A stretch of 64,000 nt of DNA, from NCBI GenBank assembly GCA_020402745.1, contig JADBYZ010000001.1, positions 186,001 to 250,000 on the forward strand. Direction: 5' to 3'. The notes under the pieces were generated by a model. That model was not told where the DNA came from and did no database searches. It was given only the letters and a program-made list of their open reading frames with translations. The stretch's first letter is position 1; each line of letters starts with the position of its first letter. Source of the stretch: Phenylobacterium sp. GTDB taxonomy: Bacteria; Pseudomonadota; Alphaproteobacteria; Caulobacterales; Caulobacteraceae. Of this stretch, positions 1 through 8,759 are shown in pieces. Position numbers and translations under genes: made by a program.

Positions 1-1320
1 TTCTTCTATAACAGCGGCGTTGCCTCTATTTACGAGTATCAGGAGCGTCGCTTCGGAACGACCTCGCGCGCCATCATGTCGAGCATCTTCCTGGTGACCC
101 AAGGACTGTCGACTGGTGCAATCCTCTACGCCACCGCCCTGGTGCTGCAGTTCATCACTGGCGTCCCCATCACCTGGGCCGTTGTCGCCATCACCGTACT
201 CGCCCTGATCTATACCACCATGGGGGGCATGCTGGCAGTGATCTGGACCGACGTGTTCCAGGCCGTGATCTTGTTCGGCGGGGCTATTGTCATCATGGTC
301 GCGATGATTCTCCTGATGCCTGAACCCATCGGCGATGTTCTGGGCAGTCTGAAGGCCGCTGGGCGGCTCACCGCCATCGACCCGACATTGGACGCCACCA
401 TTCCCACCACCATTTGGTCGGGCTTGATCGGCATGACCCTGTTCCACGTCACGGTCTATGGAGCCAACCAGATGATGGTGCAGCGGACCCTGGGGGCCAA
501 GTCGATCGGCGACGCCAAGAAATCCTATTTGCTGATGGGATATGCCGCCTTTCCGATCTATTTCCTGTTCTTCTTCATCGGCGTGCTGGCCTGGGGCTAT
601 TTCGGGGGACGCCCGTTCCAGAACACCAATGAGATCATACTGCAGTTCGCGCGGGATTCTGGCATCCCCGGCCTGCTTGGCATCCTCGCAGCGGCGGTGT
701 TGGCCGCGTCAATGTCGACACTCAGCTCAGCCTTCAACAGCATGGCGACGGCCAGTGTCGTCGATTTCTACCAGCGCTACTTCCGCACCCATGCCTCGGA
801 CGCGCACTATCTGGCCGTCACGCGCTGGATGACGCTCTTCTGGGGGGCGATCGTTATCGTCCCCGCCATCCTGTATGCGAACTCAAGCGGGTCGATTCTG
901 GAGTTACTAAGCAAGATCAGCAGCTATTTCGTGGGGGCGAAACTAGGCATGTACGGCTTGGGCTTCTTCTCGAAGCACACGACTGAGCGCGGTCTTTTGG
1001 TCGGGGTCTTCGCGGGCTTCGCCGTGATCTGGGCGGTGGCCACCCGCACCGATATCGCCTGGCCCTGGTACTGCTTGATCGGCGGAGGGGCAACCATGAT
1101 CGTAGGATGGGGCGCCAGCCGCCTTCTTACCGGGCGGCAGGCGGACTGGTCGCCTTACTCGATCCCCGGTCAACGCGCCCGGTTCGAGGCCAGCGGCGCA
1201 CCCACCTCGGTCGAGGGATGGAGCACCCTGCCGGGCACGATTGATCGTCAAAGCCTGTGGCTGATCGCCTATCTGGTCGTAACGATCGGTGGCTTGGTTT
1301 TGTTCGAAGCCTTGGTGTGA
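1..1320 (+). CDS. Sodium:solute symporter (SSS family), 5' truncated
   Basis: Integral-membrane Na+-coupled uptake carrier; the solute cannot be told from the sequence. The frame is open from the first base of the window, and its first codons read [15 protein letters not shown], the YEYLxxRFG-type signature of this family, so the true start lies upstream. The visible part is 439 residues with about ten hydrophobic segments. STLSSAFNS, encoded near 715-741, matches the TM8 stretch that supplies Na2-site hydroxyls in vSGLT/PutP carriers. The C-terminal tail (roughly the last 60 residues) is polar followed by one final hydrophobic helix. Downstream there is only a transposase remnant, so no operon partner shows the substrate. 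Family assignment is firm; substrate unknown. Confidence 0.9.
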
Positions 1321-1404
1321 CTTCCTCGATTAGGACCGTCCGGTGAACTCTGCCGGGTGCGCTGTCGCGCCAGTCCAAGCCCCTCACGTCGGCCCAACCC
1401 AGAT

Positions 1405-1584
1405 TGTGCTGGAGGTGTACTCCGCGCCGTAGTCGCGGAAGATAACGTCGGGACGTCCGCGGTAAGCGATGATGGCGTCGAGCTCGCGCGCCACCGTACG
1501 CCCCGACAGCGCGGTGTCCGCCACCAGGGCCAGACACTCGCGCGTACCGTTCTCGATCACGGTCAGTGCGCGGCTGCGCCGCAT
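1405..1584 (-). pseudogene. IS3-family transposase (OrfB) fragment
   Basis: A frame of about 60 codons reads TRECLALVADTALSGRTVA and then AYRGRPDVIFRDYGAEYTS. This matches the middle of the rve integrase core of IS3-family OrfB, with the second catalytic Asp region normally reading DNGxE(F/L)TS. Here DNG has become DYG. Neither transposase end, OrfA nor terminal inverted repeats are visible, so this is a small decayed fragment. It occupies most of the 369-base gap between the symporter and the fasciclin gene; nothing else is seen in that gap. Confidence 0.75.
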
Positions 1585-1689
1585 TCCGGCACATCGTCTT
1601 GCGACTGCAACACACAGCCCCTATTTCGCGAATTCGCACGCCGGGCTATACCGCCGGGAGTGCTTGCCACTCCGCGCCAAGGACTCATC

Positions 1690-2241
1690 ATGAAATCTGC
1701 CCAGCCGCACTCTCGCCGCCAATCCTTGAAGGCCGCCCTGGTCGCTATTGCCGCCGCCGGCCTGACGGCCTCCGCATTGCCGGCGCTCGCCGCGCCGAGC
1801 GCCAACGTCGTCGGCACCGCCGCCGGTTCTGCCGATCACACGACGTTGGTTGCCGCCGTCAAGGCCGCTGAGCTCGTCGACACGCTGTCGGGCAAGGGCC
1901 CGTTCACGGTCTTCGCGCCCACCAACGCTGCCTTCGCCAAGTTGCCAGTTGGCACCGTCGACAGTCTGTTGAAGCCTGAGAACAAGACGCAGCTCCAGTC
2001 GGTGCTGACCTATCATGTCGTCCCCGGCAAGCTGATGGCCAAGGACGTCCTCGCCGCAATCACGGCCGGCGGCGGCAAGGCTGTCGTCACCACCGTCCAG
2101 GGCGGCAAGCTGACCGCGTCGGTGATGGGCAACAAGGTCATGCTGACCGACGCCAAGGGCCGCACGTCTCACGTGACGGCTACCGATCTCGATACGACGA
2201 ACGGCGTCATTCACGTCGTTGACACCGTTCTCCTGCCGTAA
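1690..2241 (+). CDS. Secreted fasciclin (FAS1) domain protein
   Basis: A 183-residue extracytoplasmic protein with a single FAS1 domain, a fold used for adhesion or surface interactions in bacteria. Residues 8-14 read SRRQSLK, a twin-arginine-like motif, followed by a hydrophobic run and an Ala-rich cleavage zone near residue 35, so export (possibly by Tat) is likely. FAS1 landmarks are the H1 box FTVFAPTNAAF (near residue 72), the YHVVPGKL segment, and the H2 box GVIHVVDTVLLP at the very C terminus. The frame is open further upstream, but only this ATG gives a signal peptide. It is a single-gene unit closed by a strong terminator. Molecular partner unknown. Confidence 0.88.
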   Translation: MKSAQPHSRRQSLKAALVAIAAAGLTASALPALAAPSANVVGTAAGSADHTTLVAAVKAAELVDTLSGKGPFTVFAPTNAAFAKLPVGTVDSLLKPENKTQLQSVLTYHVVPGKLMAKDVLAAITAGGGKAVVTTVQGGKLTASVMGNKVMLTDAKGRTSHVTATDLDTTNGVIHVVDTVLLP

Positions 2242-2266
2242 ATCCGGCACGATCGCCAAACGATTG

Positions 2267-2296
2267 GGGGCGGGCCGGCAACGGCTCGCCCCTTTT
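2267..2296 (+). terminator. Rho-independent terminator of the fasciclin gene
   Basis: An 11-bp stem (one G-T pair) from GGGGCGGGCCG at 2267 to CGGCTCGCCCC ending at 2292, with a GCAA tetraloop, is followed directly by TTTT. It starts 25 bases after the fasciclin stop codon. Confidence 0.85.
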
Positions 2297-2473
2297 GGTT
2301 TGACGGCCTTTGTCGGTCCGGCTTGATCCAGGCCTGAGGGTGGCCCGGAGCTGGCGTTCGGGGATAGCCGGGAAGATGACGTAGGCCCTGAAGGCATAGG
2401 CGCCACTTGTCGCCGTTTTCACGCCGATGCCAGTCGCGCCGGTGAGGGCGTCGGCGGCGGCCACCATAAAGCA

Positions 2474-2521
2474 GATCGAGAAGGCCCCCTTTGGGCAGGA
2501 AGGGCAGACATATCAGGCTGA
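2474..2521 (-). pseudogene. Short relic of a GPH/MFS transporter gene
   Basis: This stretch matches 4680-4726, inside the nearby GPH-type transporter gene, at 43 of 48 positions by eye. It keeps the codons for CLPFLPKG on the minus strand. One extra T shifts the frame, and the sequence on both sides no longer aligns, so it is a decayed fragment. Apart from the terminator at 2267 and the palindromic element at 2601, nothing else is recognisable in the gap 2242-2680. Confidence 0.5.
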
Positions 2522-2600
2522 TAGCCTTCAATGATCCGCCAGAGCTCGTTCCTTTCGACAGAACGTTTGAAAGGGCAAAACAAGCTCTAAATCCAATATG

Positions 2601-2654
2601 TTAGATCATGCTTCGATCCGATAACCGGTTCCCACTCATCGGAACATGATCTAA
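2601..2654. repeat. Extragenic palindromic repeat element
   Basis: Perfect 10-bp outer arms TTAGATCATG (2601-2610) and CATGATCTAA (2645-2654) enclose a second inverted pair, TCCGAT/ATCGGA, around the core AACCGGTTCCCACTC. The ACCGGTTCCCACTxxTCGG core with GATCATG ends resembles a dispersed palindromic repeat that is frequent between genes in alphaproteobacterial genomes. It ends 26 bases before the start of the DASS transporter gene and may fold in the mRNA leader. No second copy was noticed in this window. Confidence 0.65.
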
Positions 2655-2680
2655 GCCTAGAGGGGCAGAGAGGGGTGATC

Positions 2681-4171
2681 ATGTCCAAAAGCTCGGCCGG
2701 CGAGATCGAGGCGGGCGGCGGGCCGGGCGAAGGCGGGGGGCTTGGCGCGTTCGGGCGCAGGCTGGGGCTCGTGCTGGGCCCGGCGATTGCGGCCGGACTT
2801 CAATTGATGGGCGCGCCGGAGGGTCTGTCTGTCCAGGCCTGGTGGGTCGTCTCGATCATGGCCCTGATGCTGGTCTGGTGGGTGACAGAGGCGGTCCCTA
2901 TCGCCGCCACGGCCCTGATCCCGCTCATCGCCTTGCCGCTGACCGGGGCGGCGAACACCGCCGATGCCGCGAAGCCCTATGCCGACCCGATCCTCTTTCT
3001 GTTCATCGGGGGCTTCATGCTGGCGGCCGCCATCGAGCGCTGGGGCCTGCACGCCAGGATCGCCCTGACGGTGGCCGGCGCCGTGGGCGCCCGTCCCGCG
3101 GCCCTGGTTGCGGGCTTCATCCTGGCGGCGGGGTTGCTGTCCCTGTGGATTTCCAACACGGCCACGGCCCTGATGCTGACACCCATAGCCGTCGCCGTCG
3201 CCGGCGCCATGGCCGACAACGGCCACAAGGATCCCCGTCTTGGCGCCGCGCTTGTGCTGGGTGTGGCCTATGCGGCGTCCATCGGCGGCATGGGCACGCC
3301 CGTAGGGTCTCCGACGAACGTGATCGCCATGGCGTTCCTGAATGAGCGCGGGGTGGACCTCTCCTTCGTCCAGTGGATGATGCTCGGCGTTCCGGTGGTC
3401 TCCATTCTGCTTCCCGTCCTGTGGTTCATCGTCAGCCGGGGCCTGGTGGCAGCGACCCCCGATGATGTGGCCCGGGGGCGTGGCGTCCTGCGGCGCGCCC
3501 GCGAAGCCCTCGGTCCGGCCAGCCCCGCGGAACGTCGGGTTCTGGCCGTCTTCGTCGTCGTCGCCTGCGCCTGGATACTGCGCGAGCTTGTGCTGGTGAG
3601 AATTCCCGGCCTGGAACGGCTGAGCGATATGGGGATCGCCATCGCCGGCGCGCTCGCCCTCTTCCTCCTGCCCTCCGGAGATCCCAAACGCCCCCGACTG
3701 CTGGACTGGTCCAGCGCCGAGCGCATTCCCTGGGGCATCGTCATCCTGTTCGGCGGCGGGCTGTCGATCGCAGCCGCCATGGACAGCACCGGCCTGTCCG
3801 AGTGGCTGGGCCTGGCGATGCAGGGCCTGCAGGGCTATGAGCCCCTGATCATTCTGGTCGTGCTGTTGCTCATCACCCTGATCGCGACAGAGATGATGTC
3901 GAACGTGGCGACCCTGACGGCCATGCTGCCGATTGTCGCCGCCTTGGCCGTCGCACTGGGGATCAATCCGCTGCTGCTGGTCTTCCCCGTGACCCTGACG
4001 GCTAGTCTGGGCTTCATGCTGCCGATCGCCACGGCTCCCAACGCCATTGCCTTCGCCACCGGCCTGCCCTCGCTTCGAACCATGTTGTGGACAGGGTTCT
4101 TCCTCAATCTCGCGGGCATAGCGGCGATCATGGCGGTGAACGCCCTGCTGGCGGAGACGATCCTGGGGTGA
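2681..4171 (+). CDS. DASS/SLC13-family sodium-coupled anion transporter
   Basis: Inner-membrane carrier of the divalent anion:Na+ symporter family (dicarboxylates, or sulfate in some members); 496 residues with about 11-12 hydrophobic segments. The two re-entrant hairpin signatures are visible: SNTATALMLT near residue 158 and SNVATLTAMLP near residue 407. These supply the paired SNT motifs that bind Na+ and substrate carboxylates in VcINDY; the second copy reads SNVAT, with the canonical Thr displaced by one place. GTPVGSPTN near residue 207 is also family-typical. The ATG at 2681 is preferred over the in-frame GTG at 2675 because AGAGAGGGG lies at the right distance. The gene stands alone; substrate not assigned. 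Confidence 0.88.
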   Translation: MSKSSAGEIEAGGGPGEGGGLGAFGRRLGLVLGPAIAAGLQLMGAPEGLSVQAWWVVSIMALMLVWWVTEAVPIAATALIPLIALPLTGAANTADAAKPYADPILFLFIGGFMLAAAIERWGLHARIALTVAGAVGARPAALVAGFILAAGLLSLWISNTATALMLTPIAVAVAGAMADNGHKDPRLGAALVLGVAYAASIGGMGTPVGSPTNVIAMAFLNERGVDLSFVQWMMLGVPVVSILLPVLWFIVSRGLVAATPDDVARGRGVLRRAREALGPASPAERRVLAVFVVVACAWILRELVLVRIPGLERLSDMGIAIAGALALFLLPSGDPKRPRLLDWSSAERIPWGIVILFGGGLSIAAAMDSTGLSEWLGLAMQGLQGYEPLIILVVLLLITLIATEMMSNVATLTAMLPIVAALAVALGINPLLLVFPVTLTASLGFMLPIATAPNAIAFATGLPSLRTMLWTGFFLNLAGIAAIMAVNALLAETILG

Positions 4172-4226
4172 TCAGGGACGGAGACGGCGTCCGCGCTGCG
4201 GCGCTGGCGCGGGCGTCACCCTCTCC

Positions 4227-5696
4227 TCACCCCCGCCCTTTCGGGCCGAGGTCAACGCCGGTGAGGGCTTCGGCCGCGGCGCCCGGGTCGGTCTCGCTGA
4301 TATCGAGAAGGTCGAGCTTGCGGCGGATCTCGGCGTGGCGCTCGGCGGTCAGCTTGTAGCCGAGGAAGCAGGCGCCGGCGGCCATCACGAAGATGATCGG
4401 ACCGACGATGTAGGCCAGCTCCAGGCCGCGGATCGCCTCAGGCGTGTTGGTGACCCCGGCGCCGACCCGGTATCCCACCAGCGCCAGGACGTTGAAGGTC
4501 AGGAAGATCGCGCCGGCTGTGGCCAGCTTCGCCGTGGCGGTCAGGCCGGCATAGATCAGGCCCATCCATTCCCGGCCGCTATCGAGCCGGAGCTCGTCGG
4601 CGATGTCGGCCGCGATGGCCCGCATCATGACCGTGAAGCCCGCCGCCATGGCGCCGACCACGAACATCAGCACCGAGAAGATCGGGAAGTCCCCCTTGGG
4701 CAGGAAGGGCAGACACATCAGGCCGACGGAATAGACGGTGGTCGTCACCAGGAAGGCGATGTGCTTGCTGATCTTGTTCGCAAGCCAGGCCGCCAGGGGC
4801 GCGCCGGCGAACCCGGCCGCGACATAGATCAGCAGCAGCAGGTTGGCGGCGGCGGTGTCAAACCCCCGGCTGTCCTTGAAGTAGAACAGGTAGAGCGCGG
4901 CCATCCAGCCCGGCCCGAGGGTGACCATGAGGTCGGCGGCCAGCAGCCGGATCACGTTCCCCCGGGTGAGCAGCTGGGCGTAGTCCTTGAGCGTGAACTG
5001 GGCGGGCCGATCCTGGGCGATGCGTTCCTGCGAGCTGAAGACCACGAGCATGCAGGTAAGCGCCGTGCTGGCGATGATGAACCAGATCATGGCCTGGACG
5101 CCCTGAGCGTCCGTAAAGCCCTGCTGGCTCATGACGATGGGGATCAGCAGCACGGCCATGGCGCCGATAACGCCCAGCCCCGTGATGGCCCCGAAGATCC
5201 GCGAGCGTTCCGTGTAGGTGGGGGCAAGCCGTCCGGCCCAGGCGAGGTGGGACAAAAGGACGCCGGAATAGCCGAGGTACATCACCAACAGCCACAGACC
5301 CAGGTAGAGTGGCCCGTCCCCGGAGCCGGTCATCAGCAGCATGTAGAATCCCAGCATCAGCACCGGAGCGCCGAGCGCCATCCAGACCCGGTAGCGACCG
5401 AAGCGGGTCTTGGTCCGGTCCATCGCCAGGCCCATGGCGGTGTCGATCGGAATGTCGATGAACCGGACCAGAGCGAACACCGTGCCGACCAGGGCCAGCG
5501 ACAGGCCGAGTTCAGCGGCGAAATAGCGCGGCAGGTGAACAGTGGCGGCGATGCCAAGCGCCCCGATGGGGACAGCCGCGCTGGCGAAGACCAGGGCTCG
5601 TGGCAAGGAGATCTGACCGCCCGTAGGGCCGGACTGGGATTGCGACACCGGAACTGGACTCCCCTCAAGGTCGCGTCTTCTGAACAGACGCTTCAT
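4227..5696 (-). CDS. MFS transporter, glycoside-pentoside-hexuronide (GPH) type
   Basis: A 489-residue inner-membrane symporter with 12 predicted helices. The GPH signature is present near residue 75: IPIDTAMGLAMDRTKTRFGR, with the conserved Asp residues and GRYRVW. GPH carriers couple glycoside, pentoside or uronide uptake to H+ or Na+, but distant members are common and the substrate is not readable here. A TTG at 5732 would extend the frame by 12 residues; the ATG at 5696 is preferred, although neither has a clear ribosome-binding site. It is a single gene, divergent from the GST-like gene. A 48-base degraded copy of one segment lies at 2474-2521. Confidence 0.85.
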   Translation of the reverse strand: MKRLFRRRDLEGSPVPVSQSQSGPTGGQISLPRALVFASAAVPIGALGIAATVHLPRYFAAELGLSLALVGTVFALVRFIDIPIDTAMGLAMDRTKTRFGRYRVWMALGAPVLMLGFYMLLMTGSGDGPLYLGLWLLVMYLGYSGVLLSHLAWAGRLAPTYTERSRIFGAITGLGVIGAMAVLLIPIVMSQQGFTDAQGVQAMIWFIIASTALTCMLVVFSSQERIAQDRPAQFTLKDYAQLLTRGNVIRLLAADLMVTLGPGWMAALYLFYFKDSRGFDTAAANLLLLIYVAAGFAGAPLAAWLANKISKHIAFLVTTTVYSVGLMCLPFLPKGDFPIFSVLMFVVGAMAAGFTVMMRAIAADIADELRLDSGREWMGLIYAGLTATAKLATAGAIFLTFNVLALVGYRVGAGVTNTPEAIRGLELAYIVGPIIFVMAAGACFLGYKLTAERHAEIRRKLDLLDISETDPGAAAEALTGVDLGPKGRG

Positions 5697-5923
5697 AGCG
5701 GGAGTTAGGCGCGAGCCGGGCCGTCGCCGCAAGGGGATTTCGATGGCCAGACTACGATGGCGGGTGGCTCAGCCGCCCTGCCTCTTGCCGAAGGGCGGCA
5801 TCTGAAGACATCCTGACGCCAGACCGACATCTTCAGCCTGGGGGCATGAGGTATTGGCGCCAGATCGACAAGGCGTGTCCAAGCGCAGGCAAGGACGCCC
5901 CACAGCATATTCAGGAATCCGGC

Positions 5924-7018
5924 ATGACCGACCTTGCTATGGGCCGCTACCGTATCCTGGGCGGACCGGGCTCGCCCTACTCGCTGAAGCTGCGCGCCGC
6001 GCTTCGCTGTCGTCGCCTCCCCCACGATTGGATCGTGCCGCCCGGCTATCTGGGAGAGGGCGGAGAACTGAAGGCCGCCGGCAAGGGCATGATCCCGGTG
6101 ATGCAGTTGCCCGACGGGCGGTACTGGGCCGACTCCTCGCCGATGATCCTGGCCCTTGAAGAGAGGCATCCGCGAGAGCGCAGCCTGCTGCCCGACGATC
6201 CCGGTGATCGATTCCTGGCCCTGCTGGTGGAGGACTTCGCGGACGAGTGGCTGGTGCAGCCCTTGTTCGACTTCCGCTGGGACGCCGAAGCGGACCAGGA
6301 CTTCTGCGCCCGCCGGCAGATGGCCGGGTGGCTGGGGGCGATGCCCAAGGCGCAGTTTGGTGAGATCATCGAGCGCTTCAGGGCGCGCCAGACCGGCGTA
6401 CTTGCCCGGCTGGGCGATCGCGAGGTGAACCGGCCCCTGCTGCGGTCGACCTATGGAGAGGTGCTGGCCGCGATCGAGGCGCAGCTGGAGGTCAGCCGGT
6501 TCCTGCTTGGCGGACGCCCCTCCATTGGTGACATCGGCCTGTTCGGCCAGTTGTCCCAATGCGCCATTGATCCCAGCGCATCGGCGATCATGCGGCGCGA
6601 CGCCGTGCGGACCTTTCAGTGGGTGCAGGATCTGGACGACGCCTCCGGCATCGAGGGCGAGTGGCGCGATCCGGCTGGCCCCATGGCTCCAGGTCTGGAG
6701 GGCTTGCTGGTCCTGATCGGAGAGGTGTTCCTGCCCTACATGGTCGCCAACGCCGCCGCCGTGCGGAGCGGCGCACCCACGGTCTCGATCACCCTTCGCG
6801 GCATGCCCTTCATCGCGCGCGCGGCCTCCTATCGGTCGGACTGTCTGGGATGGCTGAAACTGGCCCTCGCCGACGCCCTTGCGGCGGGGGCGGGGGACCT
6901 GGAGTCCACGCTGCGGCGCCATGGATGCTGGGATGCGCTTCAACTCGAGCCCGGAGAGCGGGAGACGATCCCGCCGTTGTCGCCGGAGTCGACCGGTCGG
7001 CGCTCCGCTCTCTTCTGA
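5924..7018 (+). CDS. Glutathione S-transferase-like protein
   Basis: A 364-residue cytosolic protein. Residues 8-85 form a GST N-terminal thioredoxin-like domain: YRILGGPGSPYSLKLRAALR, then GMIPVMQLPDG, then a DSSPMILALEE stretch equivalent to the glutathione-binding ES/DS motif. The rest is helical, with FLLGGRPSIGDIGLFGQL near residue 190, the usual GST-C 'A/S-x-D' core. The protein is about 130 residues longer than classical GSTs, with an extra C-terminal helical part. The start is set by AGGAA six bases upstream of the ATG. Substrate unknown; detoxification or an ether/thioether-cleaving role are possibilities. Confidence 0.75.
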   Translation: MTDLAMGRYRILGGPGSPYSLKLRAALRCRRLPHDWIVPPGYLGEGGELKAAGKGMIPVMQLPDGRYWADSSPMILALEERHPRERSLLPDDPGDRFLALLVEDFADEWLVQPLFDFRWDAEADQDFCARRQMAGWLGAMPKAQFGEIIERFRARQTGVLARLGDREVNRPLLRSTYGEVLAAIEAQLEVSRFLLGGRPSIGDIGLFGQLSQCAIDPSASAIMRRDAVRTFQWVQDLDDASGIEGEWRDPAGPMAPGLEGLLVLIGEVFLPYMVANAAAVRSGAPTVSITLRGMPFIARAASYRSDCLGWLKLALADALAAGAGDLESTLRRHGCWDALQLEPGERETIPPLSPESTGRRSALF

Positions 7019-7144
7019 GCAGGGGCTTCTGGCTATCGGCGTCCGGGTCGACCGCCCTTCCACCATGCGGTGGCTTGACGATGCCGCCCGTCCTATCTCT
7101 CCAAAGCGGCGCCTGAAGCGCCCGGCCTTGCAGGGAGGATGTCG

Positions 7145-7462
7145 ATGAGCTGGTTCTACCTGGTATTGGCGGGGGTCCTGGAGATTGGCTGGCCGGTCGG
7201 GCTGAAATGGGCGCAGTCGTCCTCGACCCGCTGGCAGGGGATCGCCGTGGCCGTCCTCTTCATGGCGGCGAGCGGTTTTTTTCTGTGGCTGGCCCAGCGC
7301 CACATCGCCATGGGCACCGCCTATGCGGTCTGGACCGGCATCGGAGCTTCAGGGACCTTCCTGGTGGGCGTGATGTTCTTCGGTGATCCTTCCTCGCTGA
7401 TGCGGTACCTGGGCGTGCTCCTCATCGTCGCCGGGGTCGTGACCCTGAAACTGGCGCACTGA
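7145..7462 (+). CDS. Small multidrug resistance (SMR) exporter, Gdx/SugE type
   Basis: A 105-residue four-helix membrane protein. LAGVLEIGWPVGLKWA near the N terminus carries the essential membrane-embedded Glu of SMR carriers, and YAVWTGIGASGTFLVG is the Gdx/SugE version of the TM3 signature (EmrE types read YAxWSGxG). Gdx proteins export guanidinium, so that is the best functional guess; quaternary ammonium export is the alternative. The ATG at 7145 lies six bases after GGAGG at 7134-7138 and matches the usual SugE N terminus; the upstream in-frame ATG at 7139 is too close to that site. No guanidine riboswitch could be supported upstream. Confidence 0.85.
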   Translation: MSWFYLVLAGVLEIGWPVGLKWAQSSSTRWQGIAVAVLFMAASGFFLWLAQRHIAMGTAYAVWTGIGASGTFLVGVMFFGDPSSLMRYLGVLLIVAGVVTLKLAH

Positions 7463-7617
7463 CGCCGCCGAGGGGCCGGCTTGGCCGTCAGGCAACCGGT
7501 CTCGCCCGCCCCAGAGGTTCGTTTCAGATGTCCAGGACAGGCGATCGTCCTGCGGGAGAGTTAGCATGAGACGGGAGGGGCCGAAGAGGACGGAAGCCAC
7601 GACCGTCTTGTCGGAAA

Positions 7618-7637
7618 TTGACTTGCATAATGCAAGT
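7618..7637. promoter_or_regulatory. Palindromic operator of the HxlR gene overlapping a -35-like hexamer
   Basis: ACTTGCAT-A-ATGCAAGT at 7621-7637 is a perfect 8-bp inverted repeat around one base. It overlaps TTGACT (7618-7623), which resembles a -35 element, and ends 15 bases before the chosen HxlR start codon. HxlR dimers bind such symmetric sites, so autoregulation is likely. Confidence 0.65.
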
Positions 7638-7652
7638 GAATACCCTCATGCC

Positions 7653-8084
7653 ATGTCGTCGATCAGCCCCTTGCGCTCTTCCTGCCCGATCAATGCACTG
7701 GTCGAAGCCATAGGCGACCCGTGGAGCCTGCTGATCCTCAGGGACGTTGTCCTGCGGCGCAGCTCCCGTTACTCGGAGTTTCAGAGGTCCGACGAGGGCA
7801 TCGCAACCAACATCCTCGCGGACCGGCTTAAGAAGTTGGTTCACCGTGGCTTCCTGGAGCGCCGTCCGGATCCAGGGGACAAGAGATCCAGTCTCTTTCT
7901 ACCGACCGATCGGACCCTCGACCTGATACCTGTCATGCTCGCCGCCATGGCGTGGGGCGCCCGTCATGAGCCCACGGCGAATGTTCATGCCGGGGTGGTC
8001 GTGGCCTACCTCGCCGACCCCCTCGGGACGGCGGAGCGGATCGCCGCAGGCATCCGCCGGGGACGTGAGGGACCCACGACATGA
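7653..8084 (+). CDS. HxlR-family winged-helix transcriptional regulator
   Basis: A 143-residue DNA-binding regulator. The family pattern is present from residue 9: CPINALVEAIGDPWSLLILRD with its N-terminal Cys, a redox or electrophile sensor in several HxlR proteins, then GIATNILADRLKKLVHRGFLER as recognition helix and wing. The frame is open back to 7566, but that extension would run through the palindrome at 7621-7637, so the ATG at 7653 is preferred. Its stop overlaps the start of the next gene (ATGA), so the two are translationally coupled. The membrane protein downstream is therefore the likeliest target besides itself. Confidence 0.85.
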   Translation: MSSISPLRSSCPINALVEAIGDPWSLLILRDVVLRRSSRYSEFQRSDEGIATNILADRLKKLVHRGFLERRPDPGDKRSSLFLPTDRTLDLIPVMLAAMAWGARHEPTANVHAGVVVAYLADPLGTAERIAAGIRRGREGPTT

Positions 8085-8749
8085 ACTTCTTCGTTTATGG
8101 ACTCGCCGGTGTGGCCGCGATCGTTTGTAGTTTCTACTTCCGCAGCCGTAGCCGGGCTCTGGCCCTCATTCTTCCTCTCTGGTTCGCGCTCGCCGTGGTT
8201 ATCGACCAGATCGGCGTTTTCCCCGTGGCCGGAGCCTGGGTAGATGGCGATCTCATCCGTTTCCTGATCTTTGGCGCCCTGATGTCACTGCCTGTTGTCA
8301 GCTACCTGGTCCTACCCAGGTTGGCGCCTGAAGCGCACAGGGCCCTCGCCGCGGCGCCTATTTGGGGTCTCGCGGGTCTTCAGACCTATCGCATTGGGGG
8401 TCTTGCGTTCCTCGTCGCCCTGCAGGACGGAGTGATGCCGGCGGCCCTTGCGATATCGGTTCTGATTCTGGATGTATTCATCGCGATCTCGGCGCTGGTC
8501 GTGGCCTACCTATTGCGGCGCGGTCGCGGCCACAGGACCGCCATCGCCTGGAACCTTGTTGGCCTGACTGACTTCACGGTTGCGGTCCTCCTGGTGGCCG
8601 GTTCGATCTTCGGGATACTGGCGCTCTCACCGGCGCCATCCGCCATCGGACAATCACCCTTCGTCCTGATATCTCTCTTCCAGCTCCCGCTCGGCGTCAT
8701 CATCCATGTCGAGATGCTGCGTCGGCTCATGCGACGGCGCGGCGGATAA
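8081..8749 (+). CDS. Uncharacterised multi-pass membrane protein
   Basis: A 222-residue hydrophobic protein with about seven predicted membrane segments separated by short loops, and a basic C-terminal tail rich in Arg. I recognise no catalytic or transport signature. Its start codon overlaps the HxlR stop by four bases, so it is co-expressed with the regulator and likely belongs to the same response. It is followed by decayed genes only. Function not assigned. Confidence 0.75.
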   Translation: MNFFVYGLAGVAAIVCSFYFRSRSRALALILPLWFALAVVIDQIGVFPVAGAWVDGDLIRFLIFGALMSLPVVSYLVLPRLAPEAHRALAAAPIWGLAGLQTYRIGGLAFLVALQDGVMPAALAISVLILDVFIAISALVVAYLLRRGRGHRTAIAWNLVGLTDFTVAVLLVAGSIFGILALSPAPSAIGQSPFVLISLFQLPLGVIIHVEMLRRLMRRRGG

Positions 8750-8759
8750 GGCGGCGGGG

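Noticed and set aside
4335-5708. 457-residue open frame antisense to the GPH transporter gene
   Set aside because: Strongly hydrophilic, Gly/Asp/His/Gln-rich shadow of a membrane protein gene.
7019-7144. Guanidine-II (mini-ykkC) riboswitch upstream of the Gdx/SugE-type gene
   Set aside because: The motif needs two hairpins with ACGR loops. Only one ACGA in a weak possible stem (near 7078) was found, so it is not supported.
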